A DNA stretch of 64,000 nucleotides from Isochrysis galbana. Its lineage: Eukaryota; Haptophyta; Isochrysidales; Isochrysidaceae. A program made the position numbers and the translations under genes. Below the pieces are notes generated by a model. It was not told the origin of the DNA, did not search any database, and was given only the letters and a program-made list of their open reading frames with translations. The stretch lies in NCBI GenBank assembly GCA_018136815.1, contig CM030936.1:1958569-2022568 (forward strand), written 5' to 3'. Within the stretch, counting starts at the first letter, position 1; each line of letters starts with the position of its first letter. Shown here in pieces: positions 53,118 through 62,996 of the stretch.

Positions 53118-55753
53118 GAGTTGTTTGTCAGCAACTCAACCTGTTGCTGTGGTTGTGGCGATATGGCTGGTGAACATGTAGGAGGAATGTTGAACCGAAG
53201 GGAAGCCCACACACTAACAAAAACTGTATAATATAAACCAATTAATGTTATATCCTAGCCAACCCCACTAGCTAATTGGACACAACATTTCCGTCCCGGA
53301 ATCCCGCCATGCCTGACGAGCCAGGTGTCCGAATGCTACCGGGGGGAGGGGGCACTGCCCCCTCCCCTCGATATTTGTCCTCCCCCCAGTGCACGCACCG
53401 ACCCCGCGCACCCCAGCACGTCCTCTCCTCGAGTCCACGCTGGGGGAAAACCCCTTTCGGGTAAAAACAACGCAGGGGGGGGGGGGGCACTCGTGAAAAG
53501 GAGCCCAGAAGCGCTAATCACTCCTCGCCTAAGCGAGTGGCCGCGGCGAGCCGCGGCCCTTCCCTCCTGGTTCTGGCGCCCCCGTCTTCTCTTACCCAAA
53601 CGAAGCGAGAAGACACGTAAACGCCGGAGGGGAGAGCTGCCACTCTCCCCTCCCCTCCCTCTTCCCTCTTCCTCCTCTCTTCCCTGCGGCGGGGGCCCAT
53701 GGCGCGCGCCTGCGGCCCCTCTTCAGGTCCCCAGGAGGCCGGCAGGGGCCTGGGAGCGCAGCTCAAGGGGCAGGTGAGGCTGGGGCATGGCCCTGGCCCC
53801 TCCTGCCTCTCCCTCGCTGGCTCTCGAGCCCCTGCCAGTCGACTGGAGCTGGCTGGGGGGTCCTGATCAGGGGGGCCCAGGGGGAGGAGGGGCTGGTCAG
53901 AGGGATGGGCAGGCCACGACGGGCCAGGGCGGGCGAGTCAGGCGTGCCTGTGTGACGAATTGGAGTGGCCCATAGGGCCTGAGGGCAATGAGGAAGGGGC
54001 CATGCCGGCGGCAGGCGCGGCGGAGGAGACGAGTTCGGAGGTGCTGACGGGCTGAAGCCCGTCAGCAGAGGAAGGCGGGCAGGCGGGCTTGAGCGAGGGC
54101 GAGGACGGCGGCGAAAGCGACATTGAGCGAGCGGCGAGAGGCGAGGGTGAGTGAGAGGAGGGCTGTGGTGGCAGGGGCTGGCAAGGCGAGGCGAGGTTGT
54201 AGGGTATGAGTGTTACGAGAGCGAGAGCGACGAGAGCGAGAGCGACGACGGATGACGACTGACGACAGGACGACGGACAAAGACACCCAGGAAAACACCC
54301 CGACTCTCGCCCCACGACTTTCTCACATAACTCGACTGAAATCAAACCCAAACACTCCGATCAGACAACGACGGACGACGATCAAAGGGCGATCTGTCGG
54401 CGATCTTGTCTGGAACGGGAATCGCACCATAACGGAATCGAGGGGCAATCTTGCCGCACAGGATTCCAAGAGACTTACCAAATAAGACGAGAGAAGTGCG
54501 ATGTGCTTAAGGAGGAGGTACGAAGAGATCGCAAATTAAACCTGATTGCCCCCAGAAGCAGATAAAGAACCGCAGGGGAGATAGCAAATTAAACCTATCT
54601 GCGAGGCGCCTGGGAGGAAGAGAGGTGGGGAAACTTCCCTTCTCTTTCGAGAGGAAGAGAGAGGGCGCTCCACAACCCCCGATCCCATGCATCCAAGCGA
54701 AGCTTTTGACCGAGAACGAGAACGAGAGGATTATAACGATAAATACCGAACGACGAAGAGAAGAGCGAAGCCTAACGAGTGTCGATTCGCGAATGCGACA
54801 CCCCCCTGCTAGGATCGAGCGTCCCGCGAGGAAAGAAGAGAACCTAACGGACATCGGAGAGCTCCAAGCAAGCCACGAGAAAGGCAGAAGAGCAATCCTG
54901 AACGAGACCGAATGAGCCAAGAGCGAAGAGCGAATAAATCCGAAGAGCGAATGAAACAATAAATCCGAATGGAGGGAGAGCCGCGCGCCAAACGCCGAAC
55001 CAAGACGGAAGACGTGATGAGCGACGCACCGAGAAGTTACGAACAATCGAGGACCGATGAGAACGCAGAACGACGAGAATCGAGAATCGAGAGCGAGAAA
55101 CGAAGAACGCGGAACGACGAGAATCGAGAATCGAGATCGAGAGCGAGAAACGAAGAACGATAAGAACGCGGAACGATGAGAATCGAGAATCGAGAATCGA
55201 AGAACGAACGACGAACGACGAACGACGAACTATAAGAATAGTGCGCGACGATCGAAGAGACAGGAAGTACCACACCCGTCCGGACGATAAGGTGTAGAAT
55301 CGGCGGCCGGCGCGGCAGACCGCAGGACTCAACGCTGCAACCCATCCTCTTCTCTCTTTTACGAGAGTTTTACCTGGATGTTTGGGCGGTGTGGCGGCAC
55401 CCAAGTTACAACGCGGCGTCTCCTGTTCTTCGATATATGAGTAGTCGAACGGCCAACGGCAAAAGGCAGCGAGATATCACGACGGGCTCGGCACGTCACG
55501 CGCGAGCTAAACGACGAGGTACGGAGGTCTCCTGACAGAGCGCAGCGAAAGGGGAGGGAGATCCATCCTCCGTGGTCGAAAGGGGGGGCGAGCCATACCT
55601 CTCTTCCCGCGGGGGAACTATTCGGCGGCCGCGGGGGGGAAATTCGGCGACCGCGGGGGGGAACTGGAAAAGAATTCCCGTACGTTCCCGTACCGCGATC
55701 AAACGTAAACGACGGCGTTGAGAGATATCGGAGGGGCGTGACAGTCGCGACCG
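53118..55753. other. Repeat-rich spacer between USB1 and the chromovirus
   Basis: 53600-53970 carries the GC-rich LINE 5'-region sequence in minus sense (CCTGCCTCTCCCTCGCTGGC block). 54500-54620 has two near-copies of AGATNGCAAATTAAACCT(G/A)(T/A)(T/C)TGC. 55020-55250 is a tandem array of GAATCGAGAATCGAGAGCGAGAAACGAAGAACG-type units. 55380-55743 may include the chromovirus 3' LTR: on the minus strand TGTCACGCCCCTCC begins at 55743, a sequence typical of Ty3/Gypsy LTR starts. No second LTR was found to prove it. No host gene seen. Confidence 0.45.
55020..55250. repeat. Degenerate tandem array (GAATCGAGA / AACGAAGAACG units)
   Basis: Short units such as GAGAATCGAGAATCGAGA, GCGAGAAACGAAGAACG and CGAACGACGAACGACGAAC recur in tandem with variable order. 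No coding role is apparent. Confidence 0.7.
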
Positions 55754-58654
55754 TCAGAAGAACGTAGAGGGTGTATCGAGCAGAGAGACGAGGGTGCGAT
55801 CCGATGGCGACAGGCGAGCGAAGGCCTCGGAGCGACAGCGAACGAAGGTAGGCGAGGCAAGGGCAGCGTGCGCAAATGCGTGGGAGCCAAACCACGGGGA
55901 CCCGCGCGACGATCCCGACGAGTACCACCACTGCCCGAGGACGAAGACCGCGTGCTGCGGCCGCATCATTGGACCTGCAGGGTTGGCAACAGACGGGCGG
56001 GCTGAGACGGGCAAATGGGAGACATGAGCAATGGAGCCACTGTGCGAGGACGGTGCGAGACGAGGCGAGCGGCGCGGGGCCTGATGATCCGAGCCGGTGG
56101 TCTCGGATCCCACGGGAGCTTCGATCGCGTGCGACGTCGGCGGGGCTGAGACGGTCTGAGATTGTGATTCTGCAGCCCGCTTTCTCATCTGAGGCTTACG
56201 AAGAGGAGGGAAGGGGTGAGCATCATCATAGGCGGTGACGAGCGACTCGCAGCGGCGAAGCAGTTCGGCCAGCGGCTCCCATGTGGCCGCAGCTTTCGCG
56301 TAGCCACGCCATTTGACGAGGTACTGTCTGGAATCGCCTCGACCCTTGCGGTCAAGAAGTGCATCAACCAGATACTCGTCTGCTTGGACGGGATCTTCAT
56401 CTGTGAGGGTATAGTAGGGACGGAGGTTAGTCACATGCACCTCCTCGGAGAGGAGGCGATTTTCTTGGTCGCGTAGTCGGTAGCGGCCAGCGCCAAGCGC
56501 CTCGGCAATGCGATATGGTCCGCTGTAGTGGTAGAGGAGCTTGTTGCGGAGTCCTGGAATCTTGCGAACCACCCTATCACCTGGAGCGAATTGGATGGGG
56601 GGAGAGTGAGTGCGTAGCGTGTCAGCGAGTGCGTCGGCTTGAGACTCTAAAGTTGCATCATAAGCTGCGGCCCACGCCGCCTTTAAACGACAATGCATTT
56701 TCCAAGCGTACGAGCGAATTTCCTGAGGTAACTCGGGAGATGGACCAGTCTCAGATGGATCAGAAAGCTGTGCAGGCAGGCGAAGCTCACGGCCATAGAG
56801 CAAGGCAGCAGGCGACATGCGGGTAATGCGATTAGCTGAAGCGCGCATGCTCATTAGAAAGAACGGGAGATGATCGACCCAATGACCGCCGCCTTCATCA
56901 GTAGCGCGAGCCATGTTGATCAAGGTTTGTTGAGCTCGTTCAACCAGGCCCACACTCTCGTGATGATGAGGTGTGCTCGGCCGTAGGTCGGTGCCAGTGC
57001 GCTCAAGGATGATCGAGGTGAGTTGGCTAGCAAGGTTGCTGCCAGAGTCCGAGCGAAGTTGCCTTGGTACTCCGTGCCGAGAAACGACGTACGACATGAA
57101 GGCGTGAAGTGCGTCGGCACTCGAGGGGTCGCCGTTGTGAGGGGCCGCCTCAATCCAACGAGTGAGCGAGTCCACGAAAACGAGGAGCTTGTCGAAGCCT
57201 CGAGAGCCCTTGATGAAGTCGTGCGTGGGAGCCATCGAGACGACGTCGCAGAAGACGATGTCGAACGGATAGGCGCCGACCTGCGGTCCCTTGGGGTCTG
57301 CGAGGTGGCGGAAGGGTGGCTTAGCTAAAGTGCACTCGTGGCATTGGCGAACGTGCTCAGAGACGTCTGCGTTCATGCCAGGCCAAAAATATCGGTCTCG
57401 TAGAAGGCGCGCCATTCGATTGTCGCCGAGGTGGCACAAGTGGTCGTGAAAGGCTTCGAGGTAGGCGCGGCGCATCGTCTTCGGCACGTAGAGGCAGATC
57501 TTCTCGCCGTCTCTCGTCGGCACTCGTCGGTAGAGCAGTCCAGATCGCAACAGGCATCGAGAAGATTCACGACTGAGCCAGCGCAAGCGACGGTGATCGA
57601 GATCGGGGTTGTGAGGAGACGAGGAGAGGAAGCGAATAAGGTCGTGGCAGTCAGGGTCCTCGGCCTGTGCCTCCTTGAGCGCCTCGGCGTTGGGTGTACC
57701 GACGTCGAGGTAGGAGAGGTTGATGGAATCCCTGGTCGTAGAGGACAACCTGGACGATCGTTCGTCGGCTTGCAGACTGGAGGCCGTGGTGGTACGAGAA
57801 CGAGAGGCGGCGACGGCTGGTGGCTGACCATCCGATGCCGTGGTGGAGCGAGAGTTAGGGACGACGGCGGCTAGTAGCTGCCCACCCCCCTGCTTAGGAG
57901 CGGACGTCTCCGACGTCTCGTCGTCTGCCGCCACCAAGCGCGACACTCCATCAGCGTCTTTGTGGTTCGCGCCAGGTTTGTGCTCGACGGTAAAGCGGTA
58001 CTCGGACAACTTGAGCGCCCATCGCATCAAGCGCGACGCCGGCCCACCCTGGACGGTGTCCTTCATGGTGTGCAACCAACGGAGCGCTTGGTGATCGATG
58101 ACGAGGCGAAAGTGCCGGCCCCAAAGGTACGGTCGCCAAGTGCGAATGCTTTCCAGGGCGGCGAGGAGCTCCACCTCGGTGGTGGTCCAATGACGCTCCG
58201 CGGCGGTGAGGCGGCGACCGTAATACGCGACGACATGCTCGTGCCCATGATCGTCGACTTGCGACAGAATACCACCAATACCCAGGGTACTGGCCGCGTC
58301 CGTTTTGACGATGAACTCTTCGTCGTGACGAGGCGCCGCCAACACTGGAGCAGACGTGATGAGCTCGATGAGGCGACGGATCGCTGTCTGACACTCAGGT
58401 GACTGAGAGACGGTAGCCACATCGACGCCCGTACGAGTAAGGTCGGTGAGAGGTGCCGCGACGTGCGCGAAACCCTTGATGAACCGACGGTAGTACGAGC
58501 AAAGACCGAGAAACGAGCGGACCTTTTCGAGCGAATTGATGTGACGTGGATCAATCGAGCGTACCGCCTCGACTTTCTTGGGGTCCATCTCGAGACCACG
58601 ACGAGAAACGACGTGCCCAAGGTACTCGCCCTTGATAGCGAACAAGATGCACTT
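55754..58654 (-). pseudogene. Chromovirus pol, 3' part: RNase H, integrase, chromodomain
   Basis: Frame of about 960 residues without an ATG at its start; it continues the reverse-transcriptase frame after a 1-nt shift. Begins with the RT thumb/connection (LGHVVSRRGLEMDPKKVEAV). RNase H follows (VKTDAASTLGIGGILSQ, TTEVELLAALESI, LVIDHQALRWL). The integrase has an HHCC zinc finger (HDHLCHLGDNRM...CHECTLAK) and the DDE triad in VFVDSLTRW, LRSDSGSN and ESVGLVERAQQTL. A chromodomain follows (YLVDALLDRKG, QYLVKWRGY, ATWEPLAEL). Chromodomains steer integration to modified histones. The ~180 residues after it are Ser/Pro-rich and element-specific. Confidence 0.85.
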
Positions 58655-60506
58655 GGAGGCCTTTACACGAGAGACCGGCCCACCGGAGGCGCTCGAGGAC
58701 GAGATCGAGACGGTGAAGCATTTGCTCGAATGAGGCGTCGATGCGTTCTTCGAGCGTGCTCCCTGTACCTGTCGACCAAATCCCGATGTCGTCCAGGTAC
58801 GGCATGCAAATTTCCCATGCGAGGCCTTGGAGCACCGCGTCCATGAGACGACACATGTAGGAAGGGCCGGATTGGACGCCGAACGGGAGGTAATTGAACT
58901 CGTACTTCTGGCGGTGGGTGCAGAACGCCGTGATGGGTTTGTCCTCCTCCTTGATGGGCAGACACCAGAAGCCGGAGGCGAGATCGAGCAAGCAGAGAAA
59001 GAGAGAATCTCGAGAACCTTGGCCTCGGGATAGACGATCGATAGCTTCGACGGTGAGCGGTAGAGGGCTGTCCGAGATACGAAGCTTCGAGTTCGTGTCG
59101 CGATAGTCGACGCAGAAGCGAACGGATCCGTCCTTCTTGCCGACTAGGACGACCCGCGAAGCCCAAGGCGAATTCGACTTGCGGATGATGCCCGCCGCCT
59201 CCATCTCGGCGACGTGCTTGTCGACGATGGCGCGGCCCTCGTCACCCATCTTGGACGGAGCGTGTCGGTGGGCTGTAGCACCGGGGAGGAGAGGCAGCTC
59301 GACCTCCATGACGTGCGTGTGCCGAGGGTTCTTCGGGTCGAGGGCGAACGCGTCGATATGCCGTGCCAGCAGGCAGCGTACGCGCTGCTTCTGGGACGGC
59401 GACAATTGCTTGTCGGGGTCAATGGTGATAGCGTCGAGGAGCGCGCGCTGTGCCTCGGTGAGCGAGGACTCGGGGTCGTCTCCATCACCGGCGGCTGTCG
59501 ACCGCGCCTCGTGCAACTTGTACTCGATGTGAGCTGACGCCACCGGCGAGTACGCAGGAAGAGTTACAGGTCGTGGCGCCAAGTTCCAAACGGTGATCAA
59601 CACCTCTCCCTCCGGAGTTGGAGTTTCGACGCTAGTGGCGACCATTGGAGGAGAATCGAGGCCATCACGAGGCGGTAGACGGTCGACGAGGATGGCGGAG
59701 TCGGGGTAGTTCTCGATGACCTCTAGAGGTAGGCGAACAGAGAACGTACCCTTCGATCGCGCGGGGATGGTGATGGGCTGCCTGGTGTACAGAGCAAACT
59801 CTTTCAACGAGGCAGCCGACGACGGGGATCCCTTTGCGAAAAGCGGCTCGACATCGACAGCGGCGAACGAGGGAGAAGGAGACGAAGGAGGACTGCGAGT
59901 GAAGTCGAAACGAGGGGGCGGCTCGAGCTCGGGATCGAGGGGCGGCAATGGAATCGAAGACGGCATCGCCGGCGGCGACTCGCCGTGAGCCTGGCAGGAT
60001 GAGAGATCGTCCGCGATGGGGACGAGCGGCGAGTCATCCGCCTGAGGCGAGTCGGCGGAGATCATAGCGACTAGCGGTGCCGAAGAGATACGAGGGCGAG
60101 TAGATACGAGGGATGGAACGCGACGATCGTTGACCACAAGGGTCAAGCGGCCATCACGTTTCGCATCAGGCGACAGTTCGATACAGGCGGCGTATGCTTC
60201 CAGGAAATCGTTTCCCAGGAGAAGCATAGGCGCGCCTTCGACGACGAGGAAACGGTGTCGGAATTCGACACCGGAGAGAGAGAAGACCAACGTGGCATAG
60301 CCGCGGGTACGGAGGGGGTTACCATCCGGTCCGACAACGGCAGGTCGGTCCGAAGCGTGTTCGATCAAGACGCAAGCGTCGCGGGGCAATGCAGCCAACA
60401 ACTCGGTGGTCACAACCGAGGGGCCGGCTCCCGTGTCGGCGAGAGTCTTGTTGACGGCGAGAGCGGAATCGACGATATAACGAGTAGGGAGCGTGCCAGG
60501 ACTCAC
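58551..60506 (-). pseudogene. Chromovirus pol, 5' part: protease and reverse transcriptase
   Basis: 651-codon frame opening with a GTG, not an ATG. The aspartic protease active site LADTGAGPSVV lies near the start, followed by a long Ser/Pro-rich linker with few recognisable motifs. Reverse-transcriptase blocks: VLVGKKDGSVRFCVDYRDTN, then FCLLDLASGFWCLPI, then PYLDDIGIWS (YxDD catalytic box), then SFEQMLHRLDLVLERLRWAG. An extra G in the AAAGGCCTCC stretch near 58655 pushes translation out of frame (GLQVHLVRYQ); the correct continuation is the neighbouring frame. The copy is therefore inactive as it stands, unless the shift is programmed. Confidence 0.85.
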
Positions 60507-60696
60507 CCGAGGGGACCTCCCGAGCCGCCATCACCTGGTATTCGAGTGGCCTCCTCCTTTTCGTCCTGCAGCTCCTCGGACTCTTGCACGCCGTCGAGAG
60601 TGAGCGGCCCCACCACCGCCAGCTCCTCTCGCATCTCCTCCTCCTCCTCCTCCTCTTCCAAACTCCGGCGCGATGATGATCGCAGCCGTTTGGAAG
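60507..60696 (-). CDS. Acidic internal exon of an unidentified host gene
   Basis: 190-nt candidate exon with acceptor GCTCACAG at 60697 and a strong donor GG|GTGAGT at 60506. Both are consistent with one frame (phase 1 in, phase 2 out). Encodes SKRLRSSSRRSLEEEEEEEE, MREELAVVGPLTLDGVQESE and ELQDEKEEATRI. No family can be assigned from this piece, and I could not place the flanking exons. The chromovirus begins exactly after its donor, so the retroelement would lie inside the intron, in the same orientation as the gene. Alternatively this is an unusual gag remnant. Confidence 0.4.
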
Positions 60697-61335
60697 CTGT
60701 GAGCGCAGCGGTGGGCGGTGGGTGATGAGGTGGTGGTGTGGTAATTCATGCTCATGTGCGATTGGAGGGTGTGTGTGGTTGTGGTTGTGGGCAGTGGGCA
60801 ACCACGTGCTTGCTTGAGTGAGAGGGCAACTGGCGCGGCGCGCGGCGCGAGCTGAGCGAGCGGCGCAAACGCGAGCCCGTAGCTCGCGCGTCGCGCATTT
60901 GCTCGGGCAGGCATGGGGATGGCAATGGCTGCGGGCCTGGGGGCAAGAGGGCTTCACCTCGCCGCGGCATGGCGCTGCGTGCTCGCAGGCTCTGTCTGTG
61001 TCTGTCGTAATCATCCTGCGATCGAGTAAGTATTAGTTATTCAGCCTCTTTATTAACGTAATCTACCCTATCCTCTCTGTGGGACTTTCCTAGTGACCCC
61101 CAGCCGAGCCACGCGCTCATTCTTGCTCTGCAAGGGTTTTGTTTTAGCGCGTAGACCCCCCACACCCACCCAAATATCCACCAAGTATCCAAGGCACCCA
61201 TGGAAATATCCAGAGATAGCTAGTCCTGCCAAAATTCGCCCAAATATCCAGTAGATATATCCGGATATTTCTGCCAAGGCCTAGCAGACACCCCCTGGGT
61301 GGGCCTGCACACTCATCCTCAGCCCCTGCATGCTT

Positions 61336-61853
61336 AACTATCACTAAATTGATAGGGTCGTGGAGCGCGCGTCGCGCCCCTCCTCCCCTGCCGTCACCCC
61401 CGCCGCGCCGGCCGATCGGGCCGTGACTACCGCCGCGCCGCCGAAGCGAGCGCGAGCAGCACCCAAGACAGACCAGGTGTGCTCGCGTTCGGCTCCCGGG
61501 TCACGCGTATCGCGTGCCTCGCGGGCGAGATATGTGTCTCGCGTTTGGTGTGTCTCTCCCTGTGTGAGTGGTGTCTTACTCTTACTTAGGTCGGCCTTGT
61601 TATTGTGTTGTGCAGATTTTGCTGTTTGGCTGTGTTGTGTGTTGGAGTTGGAATGGTTGTCTTGCTGACCGGCCGGGTCTGTGCCCCGCGCTTGCGCGCG
61701 GAGTCAGTGCCTCGGCATTGTAGGGGCCCAGCCCGGAGGCTTTCCCTATGGGGGTTGGGGTCCTGGTCGTGAGTGAGGCCGGGGGAGGAGTGCGGAGTGG
61801 AGAGAGGGGCGGGCTCGTGCCCCCCCATGGGTGAACCAAGTATAAACTTAGTT
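61336..61853. mobile_element. Two LINE-family 5' ends in opposite orientation
   Basis: A plus-sense 5' end starts at 61336 (AACTATCACTAAATTGATAGGGTC, hairpin 61338-61355), with GTG where other copies have ATG, and opens VERASRPSSPAVTPAAP, similar to the start of the 37044 protein. A minus-sense 5' end starts at 61853 with AACTAAGTTTATACTTGGTT, and an ATG near 61828 opens MGGHEPAPLSTPHSSPG. It contains GRESLRAGPL-like sequence matching QREGLRAGTL of the large LINE. The two meet around 61590. 60700-61335 holds no firm gene, only GC-rich and ATATCCA-repeat sequence. Confidence 0.6.
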
Positions 61854-61971
61854 GCTAAGGCGCCGGTTTAAGAAGTTCCCCCGCCAGGTAATCCCTCGGG
61901 AGTAGCTGTACCAATACTCAGTTATTTTACTACATTATGATTACACTACTGTCATCTTCATCCGCTACCAT

Positions 61972-62181
61972 CTACCATCTAATGCGAGACAAGTCCGCTA
62001 GTAAGGCTGCGTCTCGGTCCTTCGTCTTTCCACGTGCCAAGCCGCACGCCTGATAGTTCACCGCCTGCAGCAGGAAGCTTTCGTGTGCAGCACAACGCCA
62101 TCCATCCAAATGCTTCGTCAGGAACCGCTGGGTAGCCCGCAAAGCGAGGCGGGTGTTGCATTTGGTATGCGGTATAGATGG
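61972..62181 (-). CDS. Possible last exon or small ORF, unassigned
   Basis: A minus-strand frame opens after a TAG near 62182 and stops at 61972. It encodes RLALRATQRFLTKHLDGWRC and ESFLLQAVNYQACGLARGKT, a basic helical peptide that looks protein-like. There is no ATG in frame, so it would need an upstream exon. The overlapping 61979-62206 frame is a less likely alternative. Function unknown. Confidence 0.25.
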   Translation of the reverse strand, partial: PSIPHTKCNTRLALRATQRFLTKHLDGWRCAAHESFLLQAVNYQACGLARGKTKDRDAALLADLSRIRW

Positions 62182-62432
62182 CTTGGAATACCCGAGCTAT
62201 CCCCAAGGGACAAGATTCACCCCCAAGGGATCAGAGTAGCCTGCAACATATCAGTCGATGCCACGACAGAATGAGTACGGACGGCGCCGCGCACAGCAAC
62301 ATACATATCCAAAACAATGGTGGCGGTGCAAAGAGAAAGTTTCGGTTGCAATTTTACAGAACAGAGAGGCAAGCCGGGTTTGATTCGGAAGAAGCATTGT
62401 AGGGTTCAAGTGTATGTGCTCGCAAGCACATG

Positions 62433-62687
62433 TCATCTTCTTCTCCGGAGCGACGCATTCGAGCCAGAAATCAATGCTTTCATCTGCTTCAAGGAGTGTT
62501 GTCCATCCACAAGCAGGATTCGGATGCGCTCGACGTCAGTCTCATTTGCGTGATCAGCGAATTGCGTTCGAGCAGCTTCGCGCACTCCAGCCGCTGTATC
62601 ATTATCAAGTCGCTTGATGGAGCGCAGCACGTCTCGATACAATCTTCTTGCTTCTACTTTGAGCATGAAATGCCTCATCGAGGACAT
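62433..62687 (-). CDS. LYRM2: LYRM2-like LYR-motif protein
   Basis: 84-residue protein from ATG 62687 (a second ATG three codons on). Complex1_LYR family: RHFMLKVEARRLYRDVLRSI contains the LYR tripeptide followed by a basic helix. The LYRM2-specific end is present: DVERIRILLVDGQHSLKQMK matches the EExxIRxxIxxGxxxLKxLE pattern. LYRM proteins bind acyl carrier protein in the mitochondrial matrix; LYRM2 is linked to respiratory complex I assembly or activity. The length (84 versus about 88 in animals) is normal. The gene is intronless here. The upstream frame to 62726 begins with a GTG and is probably 5' UTR. Confidence 0.85.
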   Translation of the reverse strand: MSSMRHFMLKVEARRLYRDVLRSIKRLDNDTAAGVREAARTQFADHANETDVERIRILLVDGQHSLKQMKALISGSNASLRRRR

Positions 62688-62996
62688 CACCGGCTGGCGC
62701 CGGCGTCGCCCACTCCCTGATCTCACTCCACACTTTTACTTCTACTAGTAAATCCTACTACTAAATGGTTTCACGGTTGTTTCATTTCTAGAGTAGCCAC
62801 GTAGCCACCAGTCCAGCTCCCTTGTCGCATCCACGAGTCGATCCTTTAATGCTAACTCACCCTAGGTGGGAAACCCGTGTTTGCCGTGTTTCTACGGAGG
62901 CCAAAAACAGCCCGTTTTTACCGTGTTTCAAATCCACTCCGTTTTAGGTACCGTGTTTGTACGGGGTACGGGGGTGCGCCAACTCGTGACTCGTGA

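Larger units (their letters stand above)
55754..60506 (-). mobile_element. Ty3/Gypsy chromovirus retrotransposon, 5' truncated (no gag seen)
   Basis: Minus-strand pol with the order protease, reverse transcriptase, RNase H, integrase, chromodomain, which is diagnostic of chromoviruses. The coding region is split by a single-base frame shift near 58655. Sequence before the protease is not gag but a host-like acidic exon ending at a GGTGAGT donor (60507). The 5' LTR and gag are therefore missing, or replaced by a junction lying right at that donor. A complete pair of LTRs could not be identified. Confidence 0.85.

Noticed and set aside
55700-55743. 3' LTR of the chromovirus starting TGTCACGCC
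   Set aside because: Attractive start sequence, but no polypurine tract directly before it and no second LTR to compare, so not called as a separate feature.
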